Assembly (NCBI GenBank): GCA_902806575.1
Contig: CADCXD010000002.1
Location: 1,302,001 to 1,366,000, forward strand
From: Jackrogersella multiformis
Taxonomy: Eukaryota > Ascomycota > Sordariomycetes > Xylariales > Hypoxylaceae
DNA length: 64,000 nucleotides
Direction: 5' to 3'
The stretch's first letter is position 1, and each line of letters begins with the position of its first letter. Made by a program: the position numbers and the translations under genes. The notes beneath the pieces were generated by a model. It worked only from the letters and a program-made list of their open reading frames with translations. It ran no database searches and was not told where the DNA came from. Below are positions 34,258 to 44,586 of the stretch, piece after piece.

Positions 34258-35585
34258 ATGGAGGCATCAGAGTCGCCTGAGTTGCACGCAGAGCCTACAC
34301 AATGCGAGAAGGTTGGCGAAGCCATGCCCGACATCGCGGGTTATGGGGTAAGCTCACCGTGTACCTTCTCGGGTTTTAAATCCAATCAATCCTAATATTT
34401 CCCCAACGATCCTAGATCTTGATAGGTTTCAGCGTGCAAGCCCTCATATCGTTGGTTTTGGCCTTCTGGGTGTTTTTCCTAACGAAACTTGGCCGGCTCA
34501 ATATTCAGCATCCGGAGGGCACCCCAGAGCATGCGAGCGAGAAAAAAAGACTCGGATTCGTGTCTAAAATTCTGATGACTGGAAACGACCTACAGATGAT
34601 TACAGGTATGGCTATTAATCCATATTTTCCCACCCGAGCTGCAGCTTGGAGGATAGTCCTAGCTCACAGTTAATATGAAGGAGTCGCGGTCATCATTACG
34701 GCACTCACGGATGCCAGTAACATTGACCTATATCATCTACATTTAGTTTATGATACCGTCAGCTTCGTTGGGTAAGATTTTCGATACTTATTATTTCTGT
34801 ACCTTTTTGAGAATTTACCTACTTACTCTATTCCAATATATAGTATTTCGAATGCGGCGGCACTCGTTTGCTGGACCTTCATGGGAGTCAAGACGCCAAA
34901 AAAGAAGCATCACCAAATAGTCCCATCACATTGGACCGGTCGCTTCCGTGTTTCCCATATGTTCGCGTGCCTATTCTTAGCACTGACAATTTTCCTAGAG
35001 GTCCGTCTTGACCAGTGGTCGCTTACCTCTGAGGAGCTTGGCTATTGCTATGTGACGAAGGGTATCGCAACCTCGGCAGCAAGTCACCCAGGGACCGACA
35101 AGGCGTACGTAGCGGTCACGGCAGCATGGCTCCTTCTCGTCATGTTTGGGGCCATATTCTGCCCGGCGAGATTTGGGAGACCGATATTGATCCTCAGTTT
35201 TCTTCAATTTCCGTTGCATTTATATATGATGGTTAGTTTACGAACTGCAAACCAAGATTTTCTCGAAAACCACGAGACGGAGAACGAATGGGATTTCGGA
35301 CAAACAACAGCCATCATGTTACTGTGTGTCGCGGTAACCCAACTAGTTCATCAAGGTGTTCAGTATTTCAAGTTCGAGCAAGCCTTGAAGAAGTACGGAC
35401 CCGAGTACGCGCTATCCGAGGAGGGCGAATATCTGGATGCTGGGATACCCACACTGGTCGAACAGGGCATTAGGGGTCTCCGAGAGGTGAAACAAAACTT
35501 GGCCACTACTCGTTTTGACAGAGGGCGTCACGTTGAACAGCAAGAGGAAGACTATGAGTTGATGAGGAACCCTGGACCAACCTAG
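34258..35585 (+). CDS. Fungal polytopic membrane protein of unknown function
   Basis: Exons 34258-34347, 34416-34605, 34681-34771 and 34844-35585 (introns 68-75 nt) give 370 aa. After a 30-residue acidic N terminus come about six to seven hydrophobic segments: one near residues 32-52, two in the exon 2-3 region (VAVIITALTD; VYDTVSFVGISNAAALVC), then segments around 170-190, 222-240, 246-262 and 293-310. The C-terminal 60 residues are charged and cytosol-like. A topology of this kind occurs in large families of ascomycete hypothetical proteins. No enzymatic motif was found and I do not recognise a named family. Confidence 0.8.
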
Positions 35586-36406
35586 ATAGAGTATGAACTT
35601 GCTCTTAGTGGGACGACATTATGTACTGAGATTATAATCTGATCAACAAGTCAACTCTGTATATATATAGACGGATATATCTACGGGACGATGAGGCTAC
35701 CTTATATCAAGATCCACACCCACTTCTCTATTTTTTTTCTTTTCATTTTCTTCGTTACGATAGCGAACGTGATTGCAGCGTGCCTCGAAGACTTGTTCGT
35801 AGTCTCGAAGATCATTTGACGCAGATAGACTAGGCACCTACCTAGGTACCAGGTTAAGTCGGTTGACGTCATAATTTGTGGCTGAGGATCAATGAGCTTA
35901 TGACCGAAGAAAACATAGACACATGTTTATGGGATTCTGAAAATAACCAGCATGTCCAGTAAATCCGATGTATTTTGCCATGTGATAGGGAGATCCCATT
36001 TCTGGTCTTAGGGCTGAGAAGAGTGGGTGAACTTTATCTTAGAGTTTAGAAGTTACCACGAGGACGGGTTCGACCTAAATAACCCGTTGGTCTGTGCGCA
36101 ACTTGTACCTTACAGTTTATCGATAGGGGGCCACTAAGAACACTACCTCGAGGCTGAAAATCTCAAAAATTCCGAACTTTAGAACATCTTAATTGAGACA
36201 TCTGCTGCACGCCTCACCACCACGAGGTCGTCCGCAATACACCCCTCGTGAGCCGCATATTGCTCATACACCAGCGCCTGACTTTTTCACTGCCATCCTC
36301 CCTCTTATTTTCCCTTACCCCTTACCCCTTACCCCTTCCCATATAAAACCCCGTAGAACGTAACCAGCTCCCCAGAGGGAGCCCCCCCTTTCTTCTTTAG
36401 CCCACA
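35586..36406. other. Spacer and upstream region of the NUC1-like gene
   Basis: No coding sequence was seen. TACCTAGGTA lies near 35842. The last 100 bp hold the C-rich and TATA elements annotated separately. Confidence 0.5.
36318..36348 (+). promoter_or_regulatory. Three CCCCTT units and a TATA box upstream of NUC1
   Basis: CCCCTT begins at 36318, 36325 and 36332, a 7-bp period. CCCCT is the core of the stress response element bound by Msn2/4-type zinc fingers in yeast. ATATAAAA follows at 36341-36348, 59 bp before the ATG. The role is inferred from sequence only. Confidence 0.5.
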
Positions 36407-37456
36407 ATGTCCAAAACTACGTTAGCAATCATAGCAGCGGCAAGTGCAGGTGCAGGTGCCGCAATAACAGCTACCATGTACTCATTAAGATCGCAATCAG
36501 AGCATAAACTCGATACCAAGACCATATCCGCAACCACGACCACCCTCTCGACCGGAGCATCAGCGCCGATTCCCATCCCAGCCAAGCAGATCTTCTCGAA
36601 CTCGAACCCGAACCAACAACAAGGAGCGCTCTCGACGTCGGCGCCCGCGGCCCTGGGCCTCGCGCCCGTCGACCCGTCCGGCCTCTTCGAGTACGGCTTC
36701 CCGGGCCCCGTGGCCGACATCGCGACGCGGCAGGCGCTGATCTCGTCCTTCGACCGGCGGCTGCGCAACCCGCACTGGGTGGTCGAGCACATCACGCCGG
36801 CGTCGCTGGCGAAGCGCGACGGCGACCGCAAGCACAGCGTGTTCCTCGAGGACGACAGGGTCCCCGACAAGTTCCGCGCCCACCTCAAGGACTACTTCCG
36901 CTCGGGCTACGACCGCGGGCACCAGGTGCCGGCGGCGGACGCCAAGTGGAGCCAGACGGCGATGGACGAGACCTTCTTCCTCAGCAACATGTGCCCGCAG
37001 GTCGGCGAGGGCTTCAACCGGGACTACTGGGCGCACTTCGAGGACTTCTGCCGGGGGCTGACGGTGCGGTACCCGAGCGTGCGCATCGTGACGGGGCCGC
37101 TGTACCTGCCCAAGCGCGACCCGGCCGACAACAAGTGGTACGTGCGGTACGAGGTGATCGGCAACCCGCCGAACGTGGCGGTGCCGACGCACTTCTACAA
37201 GGTCATCTTCGCCGAGGACGGCGCGGTCGGCGGCAGCGTGGCCCTCGGCGCCTTCGTCCTGCCCAACGCCCCCATCCCCAACGAGAAGCCCCTCGCCGAC
37301 TTCGAGGTCCCCGTCGAGGCCGTCGAGCGCGCCAGCGGCCTCGAGTTCGCCACCAACCTGCCCCCGCAGCGCCGCAAGAGGCTCTGCACCGACACCACCT
37401 GCGCCTTGGTCATCAAGGACTACGCCAACCGGCAGAAGGCGTTCGCGAAGCGCTAG
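36407..37456 (+). CDS. NUC1: Mitochondrial DNA/RNA non-specific endonuclease (NUC1/EndoG)
   Basis: Single exon, 349 aa. NUC1 is a Mg2+-dependent sugar-non-specific nuclease of the mitochondrial intermembrane space, linked to DNA turnover and cell death. Residues 1-30 form a hydrophobic, Ala-rich anchor/presequence. The nuclease domain starts near 100. The catalytic motif DRGHQVPAADAKWS (DRGH, His base, about residues 169-182) is complete, and the metal-binding Asn is in FLSNMCPQVGEGFNRDYW. Length matches yeast Nuc1 (329). The coding region from about 36620 is strongly GC-rich at third positions. See the upstream element entry for possible stress regulation. Confidence 0.93.
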   Translation: MSKTTLAIIAAASAGAGAAITATMYSLRSQSEHKLDTKTISATTTTLSTGASAPIPIPAKQIFSNSNPNQQQGALSTSAPAALGLAPVDPSGLFEYGFPGPVADIATRQALISSFDRRLRNPHWVVEHITPASLAKRDGDRKHSVFLEDDRVPDKFRAHLKDYFRSGYDRGHQVPAADAKWSQTAMDETFFLSNMCPQVGEGFNRDYWAHFEDFCRGLTVRYPSVRIVTGPLYLPKRDPADNKWYVRYEVIGNPPNVAVPTHFYKVIFAEDGAVGGSVALGAFVLPNAPIPNEKPLADFEVPVEAVERASGLEFATNLPPQRRKRLCTDTTCALVIKDYANRQKAFAKR

Positions 37457-38672
37457 CTACCTACCTACCTACCTCCTAGCCTGCTTACCTCCGCGCCTAC
37501 ACCGGGTACGTAAGTAGTCGCTAGCCGGCGGAGCTCGGTCGTCTTCCATCTCGTCACGTCACACCTCACAACGTCACGCCGCGGTCGATGATACGTATCT
37601 CGGTTCGTGATGTCGCTGGTATCTGCAGCTCGAAGAAACGGAAACGAGACCTATGATGTACATACATACGCGGCCATGGATAGAAGACTAGAAATTCTAG
37701 GAAAGCTAGATAAGATTAATATGTAACTTTATTTGGGACACGGAAACTCATCATACACGGCTTTTGCATTGCTCCTTTTGCTTCCTCCGCGGGGATTCTA
37801 TGGCGTTTAAGTTTGATTGACATTTCGATTTGGAATGATCGATTTTCCACCATGCGTATCTAAATTTGATTTATCTTAGGGGTGTTGCTTTGTACATGTA
37901 TTTATTTATTGTTACCATCATCAGCATACGGCCGGCGGACATGGCTCATAGGGCATAACAAGGCATAGTAGGGCATGACATAGAATAGCATAGCATAATA
38001 TCTAGGTAGTTTTCAATTACTAATGGTGTAGATGGGCATAAAATCATCCTAAGGATGAAGAATCACGTCTTCGGCGTATCTAAGCACGTCAATAGGAGAT
38101 TATTAGATATCAAGCATGTAGTATCGTATTGACTACATCTCATCACTAGCCACGATGGGTACCTAGTAATAGTTAAACTTTCCCTGGCAACGCCTTTAAC
38201 GCCTGGGGTATCAACCCATATGGCCAAAGAGTATCGCCTGTGCCTATCATACATCGTCCTGCCTCTCTGAACTATGCAATGAAGAAGATGCTAGCGTACA
38301 CTGTTACATCAGCGAGTCCCCCGTTCAAGTAGAAATTGCTTCAAGTATCAATTTCAGTCACCCTAGTTGAGTGTCTAACCGACCTGTAAATTTGGTTAGA
38401 TCAATAAATCGGGACGTCCAACTTGCTGCGTTTTTTTTGGAAGCACTTGCATCTACCCAACCTGGTTGGGAGGAGGATCTGGGGTCCAGATATCCATATC
38501 CACGAAGACGGCTGTTCTGTACCTTGACTAGTGTACTCTCTAGCCCACCTAAACCATGAATTCCTAAGCTTAGACCAGAAATTCCAGAGTTTCCAAGGCC
38601 AGAGACTTCACCCGAGGGCGACAGTGCGTCCGGATATCGATGGAGCGGAAGAGGGATAGGGCTTAAATGATT
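37457..38672. other. Spacer between convergent genes
   Basis: 1.2 kb. (CTAC)n follows the NUC1 stop (37457-37472), and a GGGCATA/GGCATAG-type short repeat lies at 37945-38000. No gene was recognised. Confidence 0.5.
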
Positions 38673-40734
38673 TTAACGTACTCGAGTATAATGCCCTTTC
38701 TTTTGCTCCATTCGCAAACTCTCTTCTTGACTGGGAAGAGGTGCTCTTCTCCGGCCACCGTTACCATCACCTTGCATATCAGCGCTTCCTAGCGGGAAGA
38801 CAGGGGGAGGTGGAAATCCAGGTGGTAAAGCGAAGTTCGGGGGTGGGATGATACCTGGCGGAAGCATACCGGGAGGGGGTGGAGGAGGTAGGCCGGCTTT
38901 CTGCATCATCTCTGCTATTTTGGCAAAGTCGGCTGGGTTACTAGGATCTAAACCGCCAGGCAGCGGCAGCGGCGGAATACCGCCCGCGCCGGGAATCGGG
39001 AACGGCAGAGTAAGTGGAGCTGTACCCGACGTAGACACAGCGTTAACCCCGGGAATCGGAGGGGGTAGACCGTTGGCCGGTAAGGAGAGACCGGGAAGAC
39101 CCGGGAAGCCAGGTGCCGGCTGCTTAAGCGGCATTTTCTGGTCGACCAGGCCTTCCATTTCGTCTTCAAGTTCCTGTTCTTCTTCCTCTTGGCGTTGACG
39201 ACGACCACCACGTCGATCCCAAGTACCCTGAGCTTCGGCAGCTGCCTCGCCAATATGGTACCTATCTTGGAAGATGTCCGTCTCGCCAGGTCGACCACGG
39301 GACCAGAACCTTGTGATACGGTCGTTTGAGCCCGAGGCTAAGATATGGCCAAGAGGATGCCAGTCGAGGGACCAGATTGCGAAGTCGTGGGCGAATGGGA
39401 GCTTGTGTGTTGGATATATAGACTGTGCGGGCACTGTTACCGGGTCCGGGCTCTCGTAGACGGCTGTACTGATGGCTTGGCCAACTGGCGTGTTGGGTTC
39501 GTCTAATAGATAGTGGAATAAAGACCCCTCGCTACCACCCGTGCTCAGCATATTCGAATGGATTGGGTGCCAGGAAAGGGTTGAAATATCCTTCTCGTGT
39601 CCTCTAAGAAGACAAATATCTCGCATCATTCGTATATCAAATATCCTCGCAGTCTGATCTCTTGCTGATGTTGCAAGACACCAACCCATAACACGCTCGA
39701 ATGATGTTTTTGTAATGGTGTTTTTGTGGCCATGAAGGGTGGTTAGGCATCGCTGAGTTCTGGGATCCCAAAGTTTAACCAAGTGATCCTTTGATCCCGA
39801 AACTATTAAGCCTTTGGTAGGATGCCAGTCGCAGCTCTTTGCATCCCAGCCATGGCCTTGAAGTGTCGACTCGGCAATACCCCCGGCGAAGTCGAAAATC
39901 TTGAGTGAGGAATCATCGGATGCAGTGACGAATTTGGAGTCGTTAGGGCTGAAGGCAAGATCTCGTATAGGGTCAGTATGGCCCTGAATCACTTGAACAT
40001 TGTTGAAGTTGGGTTGCCAGTATTTGATTATACCGTCGTGATCAGCCGATATCAACCAATCATCGCTGTGGGAATAAGCTAGAGCACGGATGGCGACATC
40101 ATGGGCCTGCATAATTGTTTCGAAGTTGAATCCAGTTCCGTTCCATAACGTGAATTCACCGCTGCTTGATGCGGTTAGAAGTCGGCGTCCTTCTGGAGTC
40201 CACCGCACGACATTGACCGGGTGCTTGATCTTGTTCAGAGATGAATGAAGATGCTTTGTAGGAACAGAGTCAGCAGGGTTAGTGACTCTTGCGAGCGGCG
40301 GTAGCATCTAGGCACGTTTAGTATAATCGACCGAGCCTGGGAGTGCCAATTCTTACATCAACGATGTAACTAGCACTGGGGCGCTCAGCCTCGCCCTTGA
40401 AGGTGCCCTTAAATCGCGGTTGGCGATTGCGCATCCAATGCGCCAGTGTAGAGCCATAGTCGGTAACCGGGCCTATAATAAAGTATTAACACATGAGAGC
40501 ACATGAGAACACATGAATAACAATGAAGCTTATGAGCTATCAGGCAGCTGGACGGGATCCTTGGTATAATAACATGGAAGTCTACGAGTATAGAACCTCC
40601 AGATAAGGACCTCAAAAAAGCACAAGGAAATAGCTCTATGTAGCGATATACTCACGTCGTCCCCTAGCCCTTGCAAAGCCGCCAACATCGTGTCCACCTG
40701 GCGCGCCATGATCCCCGCGTGGATCGTAAGCCAT
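38673..40734 (-). CDS. PFS2: Pfs2, WD40 subunit of the mRNA cleavage and polyadenylation factor
   Basis: Exons 40734-40656, 40472-40357 and 40307-38673 (introns 183 and 49 nt) give 609 aa. Pfs2 is the WD40 scaffold of the polymerase module of CPF, next to Cft1 and Mpe1/Yth1, in the nucleus. The N terminus has [15 protein letters not shown], typical of Pfs2/WDR33. About seven WD repeats follow, with signatures such as [43 protein letters not shown] and [14 protein letters not shown]. The C-terminal part (about 475-600) is Pro/Gly-rich, as in WDR33 and filamentous-fungal Pfs2 but not in the shorter yeast protein (465 aa). Confidence 0.94.
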
Positions 40735-42198
40735 GATGGACTATGACAGCATCCGTGTAGAGAATAGACGGTCGTGGATAAAATAAAATAAAAACTGATC
40801 TGGAAAATATGACGATGTCGGGTTGAGTTGTAGATAATTACATAGGTAAGTGAGTTTGGAATGAGGAAAGGCTTACAGTTTAAACGCGAACAATAAAACG
40901 ATGGACGTCTGCAAGAACCTACACTAGTGCTAGTGCCTAGGCAATTTAGACCGGGGAGCTCGCAGCCACAATGGAAGGCAGCGGCTGAAGCTAAATTTAA
41001 GCCACAGTCCCCACCTACTACGTAGTACCTAGGTATGTATGTATTGTGGGGCACTGAAGTCTACAACGGTTTATCGATAAGCCCTAGGCCTGGGATGCAC
41101 ATGTCAATTGGATCAGATGTTAATACACCAATGCTGCTCCTAGGTCCTTGCCTCTCGGTTGTCTCGGTCGAGGTTTTTTTTACAATTTTGATTTATTAAT
41201 TTAATGTTCCACTTCCTATTCTACCTAGTAATGTAAGGAACTCTTAAGAACTCTTAAGAACATACAGTCTAGTGTAGTTGTAAGAATAGTATACATGCGT
41301 TGCGTTCTAATCACTGTAAGCCTCACCACCAAAGATTATGTGATAATATAATGTATGCCTGCATGTAAATACCTAGAGGATTCGGCTCTTCAAGTGTCAT
41401 AGGTTGGTAGCTACTACGTACGTCTTTTTGCCCCACTATCAAAAGTTCAACAGAGGGGAAGGTTTCCCTTGCCCCTTGTCCCTTGTCCCCTGTCCCCACT
41501 TTGACTCAACTGACAGGGACTCTCTGATGCAATAATGGCGATACTAATTGCTGCATTTTTATCTTTTTTTACCGTTATATCTACGAAGTCTAAAATAGGG
41601 TTAAGTTTAAGTTAGGAAGAACTCTAGGTTTCCAAGGGTATTTTTATTCAATTTATTAAACGGCATAGTCTCGTGCTTAATCACACTTTCTACATCCTCC
41701 TACATCTTACTAACGTTACTACATTCCAATTGATCCAAATCGACAACACTAATCCGCCACACCAATTGCTCACAGCTGCGTAGGAAAAGGTACAGAGATG
41801 TCGTCTCCTCCTCTATCCAATATCTAGGGTACGAGTATGCGAGGGTGCGATCTCTTTCTATTAAAGTACATATCTTATTTATGTACGCAGCCCCCCTCCT
41901 CTTCTCTCGTCAGGCCGAATCAGGGAGAACAATACGAGCCTCGAACGAATCTATGTCTTGGTTTCCCTTCCCCATTGGTAGCTAAAGGATCGCGCCTGTG
42001 CTAAGGTGGCGCTACCAGCTCGAGACTATACAATAGAAGTGAACTTTGTGAGACTTTGCTAATAATCATACAGCTATTGCCTTTTAATATATTACCTCCC
42101 CGTCGTCTTCGCTTTCCGCCCGAGGGATCCTGTGTACGTCCTGATTACCGGACTCTATCGCTAGCACCGACGTAATTTTGCGATTATAAAATTTCACA
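40735..42198. other. Divergent promoter region, PFS2 / DGAT1-like gene
   Basis: 1.46 kb with no coding exon recognised. Contains TACCTAGGTA near 41027, the repeated string GGAACTCTTAAGAACTCTTAAGAAC at about 41237-41261 and a C-rich tandem tract, CCCTTGTC-like, at about 41466-41498. Confidence 0.5.
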
Positions 42199-43913
42199 AT
42201 GGACTTGGCCACTGCTACGAGCGTGGAGATGCCCACAGGCTCGGCGTCCCTTCGACGAGCTGAAGTTGCGAATGGAACCAGCGCCACTGTGGCAGTATCG
42301 AATGGTCATACAAACAGAGAGGAAAAGACATTCGCTCTTAAAAAGTATAGACATGTTACTGCGGTTCACTCCGAGTCGAGGTCTTCCACCCTGAGCCACG
42401 ACACGAAAGCTCTTCCTAGTTTCGTAGGATTTCGAAATCTGATGGTTATCGTGCTAGGTACCCTCCCACGGCTGTTATGTGGCGGATGATAGGATGTACT
42501 AACGTCTGCCAGTGGTGGGAAATCTACGATTGGTAATAGAGAACATGCAAAAGGTTGGCTTATATCTAGAGACTATCAACTGATTGAACACGCACTTACA
42601 CCGAAGGTAGTACGGGAACCTGATATGTTTAACATGTCACGACTTTCGACGGCAGGACGTTATTATTGGGTTCCTGCTTTATATACTAGTCCCTTGCCAT
42701 CTCTTCATTGCATACTCATTCGAATGGTATGCCGCCAAGCAAGCGCGGATCTCGCGGGCTCATTCCATCAACAAAGGAGGATCATCGAGCCCGACAGAGG
42801 ACCAGCAGGCCAAGTTCGAATCAACGTGGAAGATTATCCGGATGGCTCATCTCTTCAATACCACTTTAGCTCTGGCCGTCAATAGCTGGGTCGTTTACTT
42901 TCATATATTCCACCCCTTAATCGGCACGATAACGGAATTTCATATTATCCTCGTCTACATGAAGGTGGTATCATACGCTCTCACGAACAGAGACTTACGT
43001 CACGCGTATCTCCATCCGATTAAGGGCGAGTTGGCTTTATTACCTGAACTATATGCGCAGTGTCCCTATCCTGACAATATTACTATGGGTAATCTGACTT
43101 ACTTCTGGTGGGCGCCTACGCTCGTCTACCAGCCGGTATATCCTCGATCGAAGAATATCAGATGGCTCTTCGTCTTCAAGAGACTTGGCGAAGTAGTTTG
43201 CTTGGGTGTGTTCATATGGTTCTGCAGCGCCCAGTATGCGGCGCCGGTCCTATGGAACTCGCTGGACAAGATAGACCACCTAGATCTAGTATCCATTGTC
43301 GAGCGGCTGTTGAAGCTATCTACGATCTCGCTCGTCATCTGGCTCGCCGGTTTCTTTGCTCTGTTCCAATCGGCACTGAACGCACTAGCTGAGGTCATGC
43401 GGTTCGGCGACAGATCCTTCTACGACGACTGGTGGAACTCGGCTGGCTTAGGTGACTACTGGAGGCTATGGAACAAGCCCGTCTATCAGTTCATGAAAAG
43501 GCATATATTTTCGCCTCTAATTGGCAGGGGCTGGACTATGTCATCCGCCAGTGTCGCCGTATTTTTCGTCTCAGCCGTGCTGCACGAACTACTTGTCGGG
43601 ATACCCACGAAGAACATCCTTGGTATGTATTTCTCTCTTCGCTGTTCCAAGGTGACATTAAGCTTACTAGCTACCAGGAGTCGCATTTATGGGTATGCTT
43701 GTTCAGATCCCCCTAATCTGGACCACGCGAACGTTCGAGAAAATGAAGGGTCCCAATGGTAGGCTTATTGGCAACTGCATTTTCTGGGTCTCCTTCACGG
43801 TCCTAGGTCAGCCCTTCGCCGCATTGGTCTACTTCTACGCGTGGCAGGCGAAGTACGGTTCCGTCGCTAAGAGGATGGCATTGAATCAGACTCAGTCACC
43901 GGCGCTAGGCTAG
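42199..43913 (+). CDS. DGAT1/ARE-type acyltransferase (MBOAT family)
   Basis: Exons 42199-42457, 42513-42553, 42611-43622 and 43678-43913 (introns 55-57 nt) give 515 aa. MBOAT sterol/diacylglycerol O-acyltransferases make steryl esters or triacylglycerol in the ER for lipid droplets. Diagnostic are FYDDWWN near residue 369, the substrate motif shared by ACAT and DGAT1, and the putative catalytic His in SAVLHELLVG near 422. Segment ICLTCHDFRRQD and the following hydrophobic stretch resemble the second transmembrane region of DGAT1. The N-terminal 85 residues are hydrophilic. Overall it looks more DGAT1-like than yeast Are1/2, but the acyl acceptor is not decided by sequence. The 41-nt second exon is confirmed by frame and conserved text on both sides. 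Confidence 0.88.
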
Positions 43914-44586
43914 GTGGCGCCGAAGCAAGCGACCAGCTACGAACTCATGCGGATTGGGAATTAAAATAGGAAGAAAAAAAGGGGTGTTTCTGAATTGTGT
44001 GCATAGGTTACTCCTTTGGATATCCGAAGCGGTGCTTCGCAAGGCTAGGCTCGCCGTGGTAATAGATCATAGATGAGATCTTGAGTAAACGATGAATCGA
44101 GCATTCTATAATAATAATAATAAGCTATATTTCCTTAGCTAATCGCATGGCATGCAAACGCAATTATATACGCGTTTGCGATCCTTCTAGAGTCAGTCAT
44201 TAATTCCATCCCAAGACATCTACCCAATGTCCAAATGAGCACACAAATTAATCAACGGGGGACTTATGAAAAGTATCGCTGTTATCATTTCAATTCAGGT
44301 CGCTAGATGTTATATACACACAACCGCTATTAGTTACACTTGATACCGATGGATCGATTCCTAATCCGTTTTCACTTCTTTTACTCTTACTCTTCTTACT
44401 CTTCCGCTACTTTGCCCTATCCCATGCATGTCTCTATGCATGTCTCTTACACCCCATCTTAAGCGGTTCGCTTTCTTCCTTCTTTCCTGTCTCTTGTTTT
44501 CCGTTCCCTTTCCTTTTCCCTTTTCTTTATTTCTTTTCTTTTCTTTCTTGCTTTCTATCTATCTCATTCGCCTCTTCCCACCCCCC
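43914..44586. other. Spacer between convergent genes
   Basis: 673 bp. It has an (ATA)n run at about 44111-44123 and a long pyrimidine tract (TTCCTTT/CTTTT) at about 44465-44590 next to the stop of the MFS gene. No gene. Confidence 0.5.

Noticed and set aside
36318..36338. Telomere-like repeat (CCCCTTA)n
   Set aside because: Only three units, not the CCCTAA unit of ascomycete telomeres, and located just before a TATA box.
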